Source: Actinomycetota bacterium
GTDB lineage: Bacteria > Actinomycetota > Actinomycetes > Actinomycetales > Microbacteriaceae
Assembly: GCA_018268455.1 (NCBI GenBank)
Contig: JAFDWM010000290.1
Coordinates: forward strand, 207,493 to 271,492
Reading direction: 5' to 3'
Length of the DNA stretch: 64,000 nt
A program made the translations under genes and the position numbers. This document shows, piece by piece, positions 41,973-50,451 of the stretch. Position 1 is the stretch's first letter. Each line of letters starts with the position of its first letter. Under the pieces are notes generated by a model, which saw only the letters and a program-made list of their open reading frames with translations, was not told where the DNA came from and searched no databases.

Positions 41973-43127
41973 TCAGAGGATCCGCTCGAACTCCGCCGAC
42001 ATCACGGCGGGGACGTCGATCGCGGGCGCGAAGTTGCGGTGGATCTGCAGACCGTCCCAGCACGCGACGACCCAGGCCGCGATGATGTGATGCGGGGCCG
42101 AGGACCGCAGGCAGTGCTCCTCGACGATGTGCACGTGCGCCGCCTCGAATCGTGCCAGCACGCGCTCGTACCGGGTGCGGAAGAACTCGTGCGCGGGATG
42201 CGACGGGCTGCTGGCCTCGCACAGCAGCGACGAGTAGACGCGCACGATGTCGGTGCGCGACTCGTTGGCGACGATGCGCGACCACAGCTGCGCGAGCGTG
42301 TCGGGACCGGTGCCGGCGAGCGCGGCGACGTCGGAGGCGCCGCTCTGATTCGACAGGACGCCGTCCAGCAGCTCCTCCTTGCTGCCGAAGTGGTACAGGA
42401 TCGTGCCGTGCGCGATGCCGAGCCTGGTGGCGATCGAGCGGATGCTGGCAGCGCGGTACCCCTCCTCGGCGAAGGCGGCCGCCGCGGCCGCGAGGATCTG
42501 GTCCCGGGACGTCTCGCCGTGCGGTGACTGTTCCGGGGTTGCGGAGGGAGCCTCGTCCAGCAGGTGCCGGATCATCAGCGCGGATGCGGCGGACGCGGGC
42601 GTCACGGCGAGCATCTGCTGCATGATCGCCACCGGATCGATGCTCTCGCCCAGGAACCGGGCCAGGATCTCGAGGCCGTCCCAGACGGCACTCAGCAGCG
42701 CACCCTGACCGGGCACCCGCTGCTCGATCCAGGCGGTGCGCGCGCCGATCTCCTCGGCGAGCGTGTCGTGAGCGGGGTGGTCGGCACTGGACGCCTCGCC
42801 GAGCAGCGAGAAGTACAGCCCCATCCGGTGCGGGTTCTCGCGGCGCTCGCGCATGGCCTGGATGATCTGGTCGGATGCCGATCCGGCGTGTTCCGGAAGC
42901 GGAGCCGCAGGTGAGCCCTCCAGCACCGCCTGGAGCAGCTGCGACTTGGAGGCGAAGTGGCGCAGCACGCCGGAGTGCGACATGCCGATGGAGGCGGAGA
43001 ACTCACGCAGGGAGGTGCCCGCGTAGCCGTTGGAGCGGAAGTAGCTGTCGGCCGCCTCCACGATCGACCTGCGCCGACGGATGCCGCGCAGCGCCCGGCC
43101 GTCCACTGCTTCCACGCCCACCTCCAT
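41973..43127 (-). CDS. double TetR transcriptional regulator (two TetR units in one chain)
   Basis: A 384-residue protein in which two whole TetR-like units follow each other. Unit 1: helix-turn-helix at about 22-65 (TSLREFSASIGMSHSGVLRHF) and a ligand domain to about 195. Unit 2: helix-turn-helix at about 207-256 (ASIRSIATRLGIAHGTILYHF) and a second ligand domain. The ligand domains share SLLGEASSADHPAH and SLLCEASSPSHPAH, so the gene arose by tandem duplication. The usual TetR protein is about 190-220 residues. It lies divergent from sulfatase 1 and is the best candidate for binding the ACCAnnTGGT operators. ATG 43127 follows a TAGGAT box. Confidence 0.85.
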   Translation of the reverse strand: MEVGVEAVDGRALRGIRRRRSIVEAADSYFRSNGYAGTSLREFSASIGMSHSGVLRHFASKSQLLQAVLEGSPAAPLPEHAGSASDQIIQAMRERRENPHRMGLYFSLLGEASSADHPAHDTLAEEIGARTAWIEQRVPGQGALLSAVWDGLEILARFLGESIDPVAIMQQMLAVTPASAASALMIRHLLDEAPSATPEQSPHGETSRDQILAAAAAAFAEEGYRAASIRSIATRLGIAHGTILYHFGSKEELLDGVLSNQSGASDVAALAGTGPDTLAQLWSRIVANESRTDIVRVYSSLLCEASSPSHPAHEFFRTRYERVLARFEAAHVHIVEEHCLRSSAPHHIIAAWVVACWDGLQIHRNFAPAIDVPAVMSAEFERIL

Positions 43128-43135
43128 GTCGATCG

Positions 43136-43141
43136 ATCCTA
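43136..43141 (-). promoter_or_regulatory. -10 box of the double TetR gene
   Basis: TAGGAT on the minus strand, 8 bases before the ATG at 43127; leaderless pattern. It is 55 bases from the nearest operator. Confidence 0.55.
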
Positions 43142-43188
43142 TCCGGATCGCGGGCGCGAACCCGCCGGAAACCAGGCGTTTCCCTATA

Positions 43189-43239
43189 TTCCGCAACCAC
43201 TTGGTGAAGTGCTATCGTAAACTTGAGCGACCATGTGGT
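43189..43239 (+). promoter_or_regulatory. promoter with two ACCAnnTGGT operators, sulfatase 1
   Basis: -35 TTCCGC (43189-43194), 18-base spacer, -10 TATCGT (43213-43218). Operators ACCACTTGGT (43196-43205) and ACCATGTGGT (43230-43239), centres 34 bp apart. Layout and much of the sequence match the promoter at 38937. Confidence 0.78.
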
Positions 43240-43259
43240 CAAGACATCGAAGGCGGCTC

Positions 43260-44879
43260 ATGACGAACATCCTGTGGATCACGACCCACGACATCAGCCC
43301 GCACATCGGCGCGTATCGGGACTCCTATCCCGGTGCGGATGCCGTGCGCACCCCGCACCTCGACCAGCTCGCTGCCGAGGGCATCCGCTTCGATCAGGCC
43401 TTCGCGGCCGCCCCCGTGTGCTCGCCGTCGCGATCCGCGATCATGACCGGCCGCTACCCGATCTCGATCGGCACGATGCACCATCGCACCAGGGCCGTCG
43501 TCCCGCCGGAGGTGCAGCTGCTCCCCCAGCTGTTCCGCGAGGCCGGCTACTACACGACCAACAACGTCTTCACCGACTTCCAGGTGAACGTCCCGGCCCC
43601 GGTCTACGACGAGTGCAGCCCGACCGCGCACTGGCGCAACCGCCCCACCCGCGAGACGCCGTTCTTCGCGGCCTTCCACGGCATGACCACGCACGAGTCG
43701 AAGCTGTACCTGAGCGAGGCGGAGCACCTCGAGGCGACCCCCGACGTCACGCACCGGCATGACCCGGAGGACATCGAGGTGCCGCCCTACCATCCCGACA
43801 CGATCGAGTTCCGCACCGCCTGGGCGCGGTACTTCGATCTGATCGAGCAGATGGACCACGAGGTGGGCGTGCTGCTGCAGCAGCTCGAGGACGACGGCCT
43901 GGCCGAGGACACCATCGTGGTGTTCTGGAGCGATCATGGGCTGGGCATGCCCCGCGGCAAGCGCTGGCTGAACGACTCCGGCCTGCGCGAGCCCCTGATC
44001 GTGCGCTGGCCTGGCCGGATCGCTCCCGGATCGGTGAACGACGACGTGGTGCAGCTGCTCGATCTGGCGCCGACGATGCTCGTCGCCTGCGGACTCACGG
44101 TGCCGGCCAGCATGGACGGAGAGCCGCTCTTCGACGTGGAGGGCGCCGCCACCGACCGCGCCTCGCGCTACGCCTACGGATCCCGCGATCGCATGGACGA
44201 GCAGGACGACACCAGCCGCACCGTGCGCGACGCCCGTTTCCGCTACATCCGCCACCTGCACCCCGATCGCTCGGGAATGCAGCACTGCGAATACCCCGAC
44301 CGGCTCAGCACCTGGCGCTCAGTGCGCGATCTCGCCTTCGCCGAGGCCGACCAGGTCGCGAAGGGCGACGTGCGGGATCGGCTGACGGATGCACAGCGGA
44401 TGCTGGTGCAGGTCCCCCGCCCGGTCGAGGAGCTGTACGACCTGCGGGCCGACCCGCACGAGCTCGTGAACCTGGCGTCCGATGCCGCACATGCGGCCGA
44501 GACGGCACGCCTCAGCACGGCTCTCGACACCTGGATGACGGCATGCGGCGACCTCGGTCAGCGGCCGGAGTCGGAGCTCATCGCGCAGTGGCGCCCGGAG
44601 GGCGCGATGCAGACCGCCGACACCCCGCGCGCATGGATCGCGGACGGGCGACTGCACGTGGAGTGCGCGACCGACGGCGCCGTGCTTGGGTGGACGGCCA
44701 CGCCGCCCGAGGCTGCGCGGCCACGGCATCCGCTGCAGGAGAAGATGGGCATCGACGACGACGGCCGCGGATGGCGCCTGTGGACGGCACCCGCGGAGGT
44801 GCCGTCCGGACGCCTGTGGGTGGGCGCCTGGCGCCTGGGCTACCGGCCGAGCGCGGAAGCCGTCGTCGAGGTGGCCTGA
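43260..44879 (+). CDS. type I sulfatase (arylsulfatase family), number 1
   Basis: A 539-residue alkaline-phosphatase-superfamily sulfatase. CSPSR (Cys54) is the site that is oxidised to formylglycine; TGRYP follows, and FWSDHGLG (224-228) gives metal ligands. No signal peptide, so it is cytoplasmic and acts after import. The C-terminal 100 residues form an extra beta-rich part. Start ATG has GAAGGC upstream. The last 40 bases overlap the convergent GH3 gene. No formylglycine-generating enzyme is encoded in the window. Confidence 0.93.
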   Translation: MTNILWITTHDISPHIGAYRDSYPGADAVRTPHLDQLAAEGIRFDQAFAAAPVCSPSRSAIMTGRYPISIGTMHHRTRAVVPPEVQLLPQLFREAGYYTTNNVFTDFQVNVPAPVYDECSPTAHWRNRPTRETPFFAAFHGMTTHESKLYLSEAEHLEATPDVTHRHDPEDIEVPPYHPDTIEFRTAWARYFDLIEQMDHEVGVLLQQLEDDGLAEDTIVVFWSDHGLGMPRGKRWLNDSGLREPLIVRWPGRIAPGSVNDDVVQLLDLAPTMLVACGLTVPASMDGEPLFDVEGAATDRASRYAYGSRDRMDEQDDTSRTVRDARFRYIRHLHPDRSGMQHCEYPDRLSTWRSVRDLAFAEADQVAKGDVRDRLTDAQRMLVQVPRPVEELYDLRADPHELVNLASDAAHAAETARLSTALDTWMTACGDLGQRPESELIAQWRPEGAMQTADTPRAWIADGRLHVECATDGAVLGWTATPPEAARPRHPLQEKMGIDDDGRGWRLWTAPAEVPSGRLWVGAWRLGYRPSAEAVVEVA

Positions 44880-47176
44880 GCCGCGGCGAGCACCGCCGCG
44901 GCGATGCCGCGCACCCGCTCGATGCTCACCAGGTCGGGCCGCAGCTGGGTGATCTGCGCCAGCCGCAGATCGGCGAACATGGCCCATCCCGGTGACTCCG
45001 GTGCGGGCACGGCTCCGCCGGCCGCCTGCGCCAGCTGCCCGATGACCTCGCGCATCCGCGGGCCGGTGCGCTCGTCGACCAGCCAGTCCCCGATCGTCGA
45101 ATCGATCGTGGGCAGCGGATCCACCGCATCCGCGCGCACCGACACGACGGACTTCAGGCGCAGGTCGCGGCTGGATGCCCCGACCTCGACCCCGCATTCC
45201 CCCGACCGCACCTGCCAGGCGTGCGCCGACACGCTCCAGCTCGCCAGCTCATCGCGCGGGATCCGAACGGTCACGCGCCGCGACTCCCCGGCCTCGAGCC
45301 GTACCGAGACGAAGCCCTTCAGCTCCCGTACCGGCTGCTGCCCGGGGCCCGGAAGGGCGAGGTACACCTGCGCCACCTCCCGACCGCCGACAGCACCGGT
45401 GTTGCGGAGTGTGAACGACACCGTGATGCCGTCCTCGTCGACGGCCGCGTCGAGATCCGCGTACGCGAAGGTCGTGTACGACAGGCCGTGCCCGAACGGG
45501 AAGGCGACGGGAAGCCGCCGGGCGTCGTACCAGCGATATCCCACGAAGACGCCCTCGCCGTACACCACCTCATCGGCCCCGCCGCCGAAGCTCCCGAACG
45601 CGGGGGTGTCCTCGAGACGCAGCGGCACCGTCTCGGCCAGCCTGCCCGACGGGTTCACCGTGCCGACGAGCGCGTCGGCGATCGCGGCGCCACCGGCCTG
45701 CCCGAGCAGAGTCGCGTCCAGGAGCGCCGGGATCCGCTCGGCCCAGGATCCGATCCGCACGACGCCGCCGTGCGAGAGCACGACGACGATGCGGTCGTTC
45801 GCCGCCTGCACCGCCTGCAGAAGTGCGAGCTGGTCGGCGGGAAGCTCGATGTCGGCGCGGTCGTAGCCCTCGGACTCGGCCTGAGCCGGCAGGCCCAGGA
45901 ACAGCACGACCACATCGGCTGACGCGGCCGCAGCCACCGCGTCTGCCCGCAGCTGCGCCTGCCCGCTCTCGTCGGCGGTCGTCGCGGCGTCGACGGCGTA
46001 GCGGCCGCGCACCTCCGCCAGCGGGTAGCCGGGCGCGAAGGCCATTGCATCGCCGAGGTGCCCCCGGAGCGCGTCCAGCGGGATGTCCACGCGCGTCGGG
46101 ACCACCCGGGAGCTGCCCGAGCCCTGGTACCGGGGCGTGCGCGCCAGCTCGCCGATGACGGCGATGCGCTGTCCGGGTATGAGCGGCAGCAGCGGCGCAT
46201 CGCCATGGGCGTCGTTGCGCAGCAGCACGATAGCCTGCTCGGCGACCTCGCGGGCAAGGGCGTGTGCCGCGTCGACATCGACCGGGACGGCCCGATCCGT
46301 GCGCCCGGCCCGCCGGGCCAGACGTGCAATGCGGGCCGCAGCCCGCCGCACCACGGCCTCCTCGAGCGATCCGTCTCGGACGGCCTCGAGAACCGCATCC
46401 GTGTGGTGCGGCGCCGGCGGCATCTCCAGGTCGAGACCCGCGGCGAGCGCACGCGGCCGGTCGACGACCGCACCCCAGTCGGAGATCACGGCGCCGTCGA
46501 AGCCCCATTCCTCGCGGAGGATGCGGGTGAGCAGCTCTCGGCTCTGCGAGGCCCATTCGCCGTTCACCCGGTTGTAGGAGCACATCACGGTCCAGGGCCG
46601 GGATCGGCGCACGACCTTCTCGAACGCGCGCAGGTAGATCTCGCGCAGCGTGCGCTCGTCGACCCGGGCATCCATCGTCATCCGCCTGGTCTCCTGGCTG
46701 TTGACCGCGAAGTGCTTCAGCGACGCCCCGACACCGGCGGACTGCAGACCCTGCACCCATCCGGCCCCGAGTTCGCCGGTGAGGAACGGATCCTCGGAGA
46801 AGTACTCGAAGTTCCGCCCGCCCTGTGGCGCGCGCTTGATGTTGATGCCGGGTCCGAGCACGACTCCGATGCCGTGCTGCACGGCCTCTGCGGCGAGCGC
46901 GGTGCCTACGCGTGCCGCCAGCTCCGGGTTCCAGGTGCATCCGAGCGCGACCGCGGGCGGAAAGCAGGTCGCCGGCACGCTGTCGTGCAGACCGAGGTGA
47001 TCGGCCTCATCGTCCTGCGGCTGGAAGCGGATGCCGTGCGGCCCGTCGGACATCACCAGGGCGGGGATGCCGGCCTCGGGGATCGCCGCGGTGCGCCACC
47101 AGGACGCTCCTGCGGTGAGCGTGGCGGCCCGCTCGAGGGACAGGTCCTCCGGATCGCGGGTGCTGTCGGGGCTCAC
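44840..47176 (-). CDS. GH3 beta-glycosidase
   Basis: Family 3 retaining beta-glycosidase of 778 residues: TIM-barrel domain with KHFAVNSQE (154-162) and the nucleophile Asp233 in ISDWGAV, an alpha/beta sandwich domain, then a fibronectin III-like end (YTTFAYADL, VAQVYLALPGPGQQP). No signal peptide. The GTG start overlaps the stop of sulfatase 2 (GTGA), so the two are coupled. It probably cleaves a beta-linked sugar that the sulfatases expose. Confidence 0.93.
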   Translation of the reverse strand: MSPDSTRDPEDLSLERAATLTAGASWWRTAAIPEAGIPALVMSDGPHGIRFQPQDDEADHLGLHDSVPATCFPPAVALGCTWNPELAARVGTALAAEAVQHGIGVVLGPGINIKRAPQGGRNFEYFSEDPFLTGELGAGWVQGLQSAGVGASLKHFAVNSQETRRMTMDARVDERTLREIYLRAFEKVVRRSRPWTVMCSYNRVNGEWASQSRELLTRILREEWGFDGAVISDWGAVVDRPRALAAGLDLEMPPAPHHTDAVLEAVRDGSLEEAVVRRAAARIARLARRAGRTDRAVPVDVDAAHALAREVAEQAIVLLRNDAHGDAPLLPLIPGQRIAVIGELARTPRYQGSGSSRVVPTRVDIPLDALRGHLGDAMAFAPGYPLAEVRGRYAVDAATTADESGQAQLRADAVAAAASADVVVLFLGLPAQAESEGYDRADIELPADQLALLQAVQAANDRIVVVLSHGGVVRIGSWAERIPALLDATLLGQAGGAAIADALVGTVNPSGRLAETVPLRLEDTPAFGSFGGGADEVVYGEGVFVGYRWYDARRLPVAFPFGHGLSYTTFAYADLDAAVDEDGITVSFTLRNTGAVGGREVAQVYLALPGPGQQPVRELKGFVSVRLEAGESRRVTVRIPRDELASWSVSAHAWQVRSGECGVEVGASSRDLRLKSVVSVRADAVDPLPTIDSTIGDWLVDERTGPRMREVIGQLAQAAGGAVPAPESPGWAMFADLRLAQITQLRPDLVSIERVRGIAAAVLAAAQATSTTASALGR

Positions 47177-48990
47177 GGTGTCTCCTTGTGCTCTGCCAGC
47201 TCTGCGGCGACGGCGATCAGCTTCGCCGGGGGGATCATCGCGGCGGCCGCCGCGTCGTACAGCGTGGTGCCCGCGGCGAAGGCGAGCACCTCGGTGTCGG
47301 CCAGCATTGGGAGGTGCTTGTGCACGATGGTGCGGGTGATGGGATCGTTCAGCAGCGACCGGATCACCGCGTGCACGCCGTGCCCGTCGTCGGGGAAGCG
47401 GTCACGCGGCGGCAGCGGCGCGGCGGCCGCCGTGGCGCGGGCGCGCTGCGCGGCGACCAGCAGGTGCTCGGAGGTCGGCTCCGTCTCGGCCGGGATCCCG
47501 AGCCGCTCGAACTGGCTGGCGGGTGCGTCCGCCTCGTGCAGCAGCCGGGCGAGCAGCCGCAGCATCCGCAGCTCGAGCTCGTCGTCCTGCAGCGGATCCT
47601 CCTGGTGCGGATCCGCCTGCAGGTCGAACAGCAGGGTGCCGAAGCGGTACGGGTTGAACATCGTGCGACCCGCGGTGCGCAGCGGACGGATGCCCTTCGT
47701 GAACGCGAAGGGCTCCGCCAGGGTGGCGTCACGCAGCTCCGACGGCGCGAACCTGGCGCGCATGTGCGTGGGCATGAGGGTGTACTCCTCCAGCGGCGCG
47801 TTGGCCGGTGTCGCGCAGGCGCGCATGTACACGTAGCGCCCGTCTGTGACGTTCACATGTCCGCCGTGCACGCCGAACAGCACACCCGTGCGCGTCTGCT
47901 CCGGCCCGGGTGCTGCCTCATCGGGCAGGGCCTGATCGGAGACCGCCACGGCATCCGCCGGACCCGACGGAAGCGGACTGCCCTGCATGTCGGCGGGGAT
48001 CTGCACGCCGAAGTGCGCGAGCATCGTGGGCGCGATGTCGATCGTCTGCACGAGGTAGTCATTGCGCGCGCCGGCCGCACCGGTGGCCGGATCCCACAGG
48101 AAGGCGGGAAGGTGCACGAGCTCGTCGAACCAGGGCTGCACGGTCTTCGCCCACCAGCCGTGCTCGCCGAGCAGGAACCCGTGATCGGTGTTGACCAGCA
48201 GCAGGGTGTCCTTCCAGAGGTCGTGCTCGTCCATGGCGTCGAGCACCCGGCCAAGGGAGCGGTCGCACATCGAGACCAGGGCCTTGTACTCGTAGCGGGC
48301 GTGCTCGACCTGGGAGGCGGGCTCGGTCACGCGCTGGTACGGGGGCCAGTCGAACTCGGGGCCGTCGTAGGAGTGCGGATACAGGGCCCGGTACTCGTCG
48401 TAGGTGAAGAAGGGCTCGTGCGGATCGAAGCACTCGATCTGCAGGAACCAGTCGTCGGCGGCCGCGTTGGTCGCGATGAATTCCAGCCCCGCGTCGAAGG
48501 TCCTGGTCTGCGGATGGTCGGCCTGACGCTGCAGGTAGCCGCGGTTGATGGCGTCCTGCCGGTGCACCGCGCCGCGGAACGAGGCCTGCGGGATGTCCGG
48601 CGTGTCGACTCTGCCCTTCCAGGGGTCGCCGTCCTGCCCGCGGAACGCCTCCCAGGTGGAGTACCGCGAGTGATAGGTCGCGCCGCCGTCCTCCCAGTAG
48701 TGGAAGTGATCGCTGGCGAGATGGGTGTGGATGCCGGCGTTCTTCAGCAGCTCCGGCATCGAGTCGTCCCAGGGCTCGAGCGGCCCCCAGGAGCGGTGCA
48801 GGAAGTTGTGGCGTCCGGTGTGCAGCTCCCGCCGGGCCGGCATGCACGGCAGGGATCCGGCGTAGAAGCGGTCGTAGACGACGGTGCGCTCCGCCAGGCG
48901 CTGGAAGTTCGGCGCCACGATCTCGTCGGAGCCGTAGGGCGGCAGCATATGCCGATTGAGACTGTCGAACATCACCATGATGGCGCGCAT
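47173..48990 (-). CDS. type I sulfatase, number 2
   Basis: A 605-residue sulfatase. CMPAR (Cys49) is the formylglycine site, followed by HTGR; metal ligands include Asp9 region (MFDSLNRHMLPPYG) and NTDHGF (267-271). It differs clearly from sulfatase 1 (extra C-terminal domain, different N terminus), so the two likely act on different sulfate positions. GGAGG lies 7 bases before the ATG. Controlled by an operator-bearing promoter and coupled to GH3. Confidence 0.93.
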   Translation of the reverse strand: MRAIMVMFDSLNRHMLPPYGSDEIVAPNFQRLAERTVVYDRFYAGSLPCMPARRELHTGRHNFLHRSWGPLEPWDDSMPELLKNAGIHTHLASDHFHYWEDGGATYHSRYSTWEAFRGQDGDPWKGRVDTPDIPQASFRGAVHRQDAINRGYLQRQADHPQTRTFDAGLEFIATNAAADDWFLQIECFDPHEPFFTYDEYRALYPHSYDGPEFDWPPYQRVTEPASQVEHARYEYKALVSMCDRSLGRVLDAMDEHDLWKDTLLLVNTDHGFLLGEHGWWAKTVQPWFDELVHLPAFLWDPATGAAGARNDYLVQTIDIAPTMLAHFGVQIPADMQGSPLPSGPADAVAVSDQALPDEAAPGPEQTRTGVLFGVHGGHVNVTDGRYVYMRACATPANAPLEEYTLMPTHMRARFAPSELRDATLAEPFAFTKGIRPLRTAGRTMFNPYRFGTLLFDLQADPHQEDPLQDDELELRMLRLLARLLHEADAPASQFERLGIPAETEPTSEHLLVAAQRARATAAAAPLPPRDRFPDDGHGVHAVIRSLLNDPITRTIVHKHLPMLADTEVLAFAAGTTLYDAAAAAMIPPAKLIAVAAELAEHKETP

Positions 48991-49011
48991 GGGCGACCTC
49001 CTACTTGAGCA

Positions 49012-49052
49012 ACCAGTTGGTCAAGCTTAAAGTAGCGCGACCGATTGGTCAA
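49012..49052 (-). promoter_or_regulatory. promoter with two operators, sulfatase 2-GH3 operon
   Basis: On the minus strand: -35 TTGACC (49047-49052), 17-base spacer, -10 TAAGCT (49024-49029). Operators ACCGATTGGT (49040-49049, one mismatch) over the -35 and ACCAGTTGGT (49012-49021) at the start point, centres 28 bp apart. Confidence 0.75.
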
Positions 49053-49132
49053 TCGGCGAGCATCCGGTCACTCGCGCCCCGGGGCGAGGAAGACATGCGC
49101 GCGGCGGGCTGTGCAGGCGCGGTCGCGCGCTC

Positions 49133-49138
49133 TACGAT
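49133..49138 (+). promoter_or_regulatory. -10 box of the ThrE-like gene
   Basis: TACGAT, 8 bases, then the ATG at 49147; leaderless pattern. Confidence 0.55.
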
Positions 49139-49146
49139 CTCCACTG

Positions 49147-50436
49147 ATGAGCCCGTACGATCCCGCCGCCCCCGATGTCGCCCTCGGGGATCTCGGCGCG
49201 CTGCTGCTGGACGGCGGCGTGCCCGTCACCGATGTGCGCCGCACGCTGGAGCGGGCGCGTGACGCCACCGCACCCGGCACAGACCTGTCGTTCGCCGTGC
49301 TGCCCGAGCACGTGTTCGTGAGCCGTCCCGGCGTGCCCGGCGCCACCACCATCGCCAGCGGCGGCACCACCGAGCTCACCTTCCGGCAGACGGCGCACGC
49401 CTCACTCCTGGCACGTCGGCTGGAGACCGGCCGGATCGCTCTCGATCAGGTACCCGCGCACATCGCGCGCATCCGCGCGCTCCACCGCCGCGCACCGGCG
49501 CTGCAGACGGCCCTGGGAGGCGCGCTGCTCGCCTCGGGCCTCGCCGTCCTGTTCCGCTGCCCGTGGTGGGCGATCGCGCTCGCGCTCGCCGTCGGCGCGC
49601 TGGTCGCCGGCATCGTGCTGGCCACCGAGCGGATCCGCGCCGCGGCGGCCATCGTGCCGTTCGTGGCCGCACTCATCTCGACCCTCATCGTGGGTCTGTT
49701 CGCCAACGCGATGGATCTCGGCGCGGTGCCGCTGTTCGCGGTCTGTGCGCCCGTCGCGCTGCTGGTGCCCGGCGCGCTGATCACCAACGCGCTGCTCGAG
49801 CTCACCGCCGCCGACATCGTCACCGGCGCGTCTCGCCTCGTCTACGGCCTTGTCATGCTCATCTTCATGGCAGCCGGCATCTACACCGGTGCACTCGCGA
49901 CCGGGCTGCGCGTGGATCCGCACTCCGTGGCACTCGTCGGCGAGACGTCGCTCGTGACCGGACACCTCGGCTGGGAGGGCGTGCCCCCTCTCAGTCTCAG
50001 CTGGATCGGCGTGGTGATGCTCGCGATCGGCATCGGGCTGAGCTTCGGATCCGGCTTCCGCCTCACGGTCCTCACGGTCCTCGTGATGAGCTGCACCTAC
50101 GCCGCGCTGATGCTGCTGAACCCCTACGTCGGCAGCACGCTCGCGACCGGCATCGCCGCGGGACTGCTGTTCCTCGCGGCCCGCGTACTGGAGCGCATGA
50201 CCATCGCGGTGCCCGCAACGGTGTCGTTCCAGCCGGCCTTCCTGCTGCTCGTGCCCGGCACGGTCGGCCTGGTTGCGCTCACGTCCTTCGACGCCGACGC
50301 GCTGACCACGGCGCCGATGGTGTTCATCAGCCTGTGCATCGGCGTGAAGGTCGGCGCACTACTCGCCGATGCGCTGCGCATCACCCGTCGGATGACGGCG
50401 CCCGCGACGACCCGATCCATCCTCATCATCCGCTGA
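49147..50436 (+). CDS. ThrE/Vex family threonine-serine exporter
   Basis: A 429-residue protein with a soluble N-terminal part (about 1-115: ALLLDGGVPVTDVRRTLERA, SGGTTELTFRQTAHASL) and then ten membrane helices, matching the fused DUF1212 and DUF3815 domains of C. glutamicum ThrE. It would export threonine or serine. It lies next to, but not under, the sulfatase promoter. Confidence 0.87.
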   Translation: MSPYDPAAPDVALGDLGALLLDGGVPVTDVRRTLERARDATAPGTDLSFAVLPEHVFVSRPGVPGATTIASGGTTELTFRQTAHASLLARRLETGRIALDQVPAHIARIRALHRRAPALQTALGGALLASGLAVLFRCPWWAIALALAVGALVAGIVLATERIRAAAAIVPFVAALISTLIVGLFANAMDLGAVPLFAVCAPVALLVPGALITNALLELTAADIVTGASRLVYGLVMLIFMAAGIYTGALATGLRVDPHSVALVGETSLVTGHLGWEGVPPLSLSWIGVVMLAIGIGLSFGSGFRLTVLTVLVMSCTYAALMLLNPYVGSTLATGIAAGLLFLAARVLERMTIAVPATVSFQPAFLLLVPGTVGLVALTSFDADALTTAPMVFISLCIGVKVGALLADALRITRRMTAPATTRSILIIR

Positions 50437-50451
50437 CGAGAGCACCCGGCC

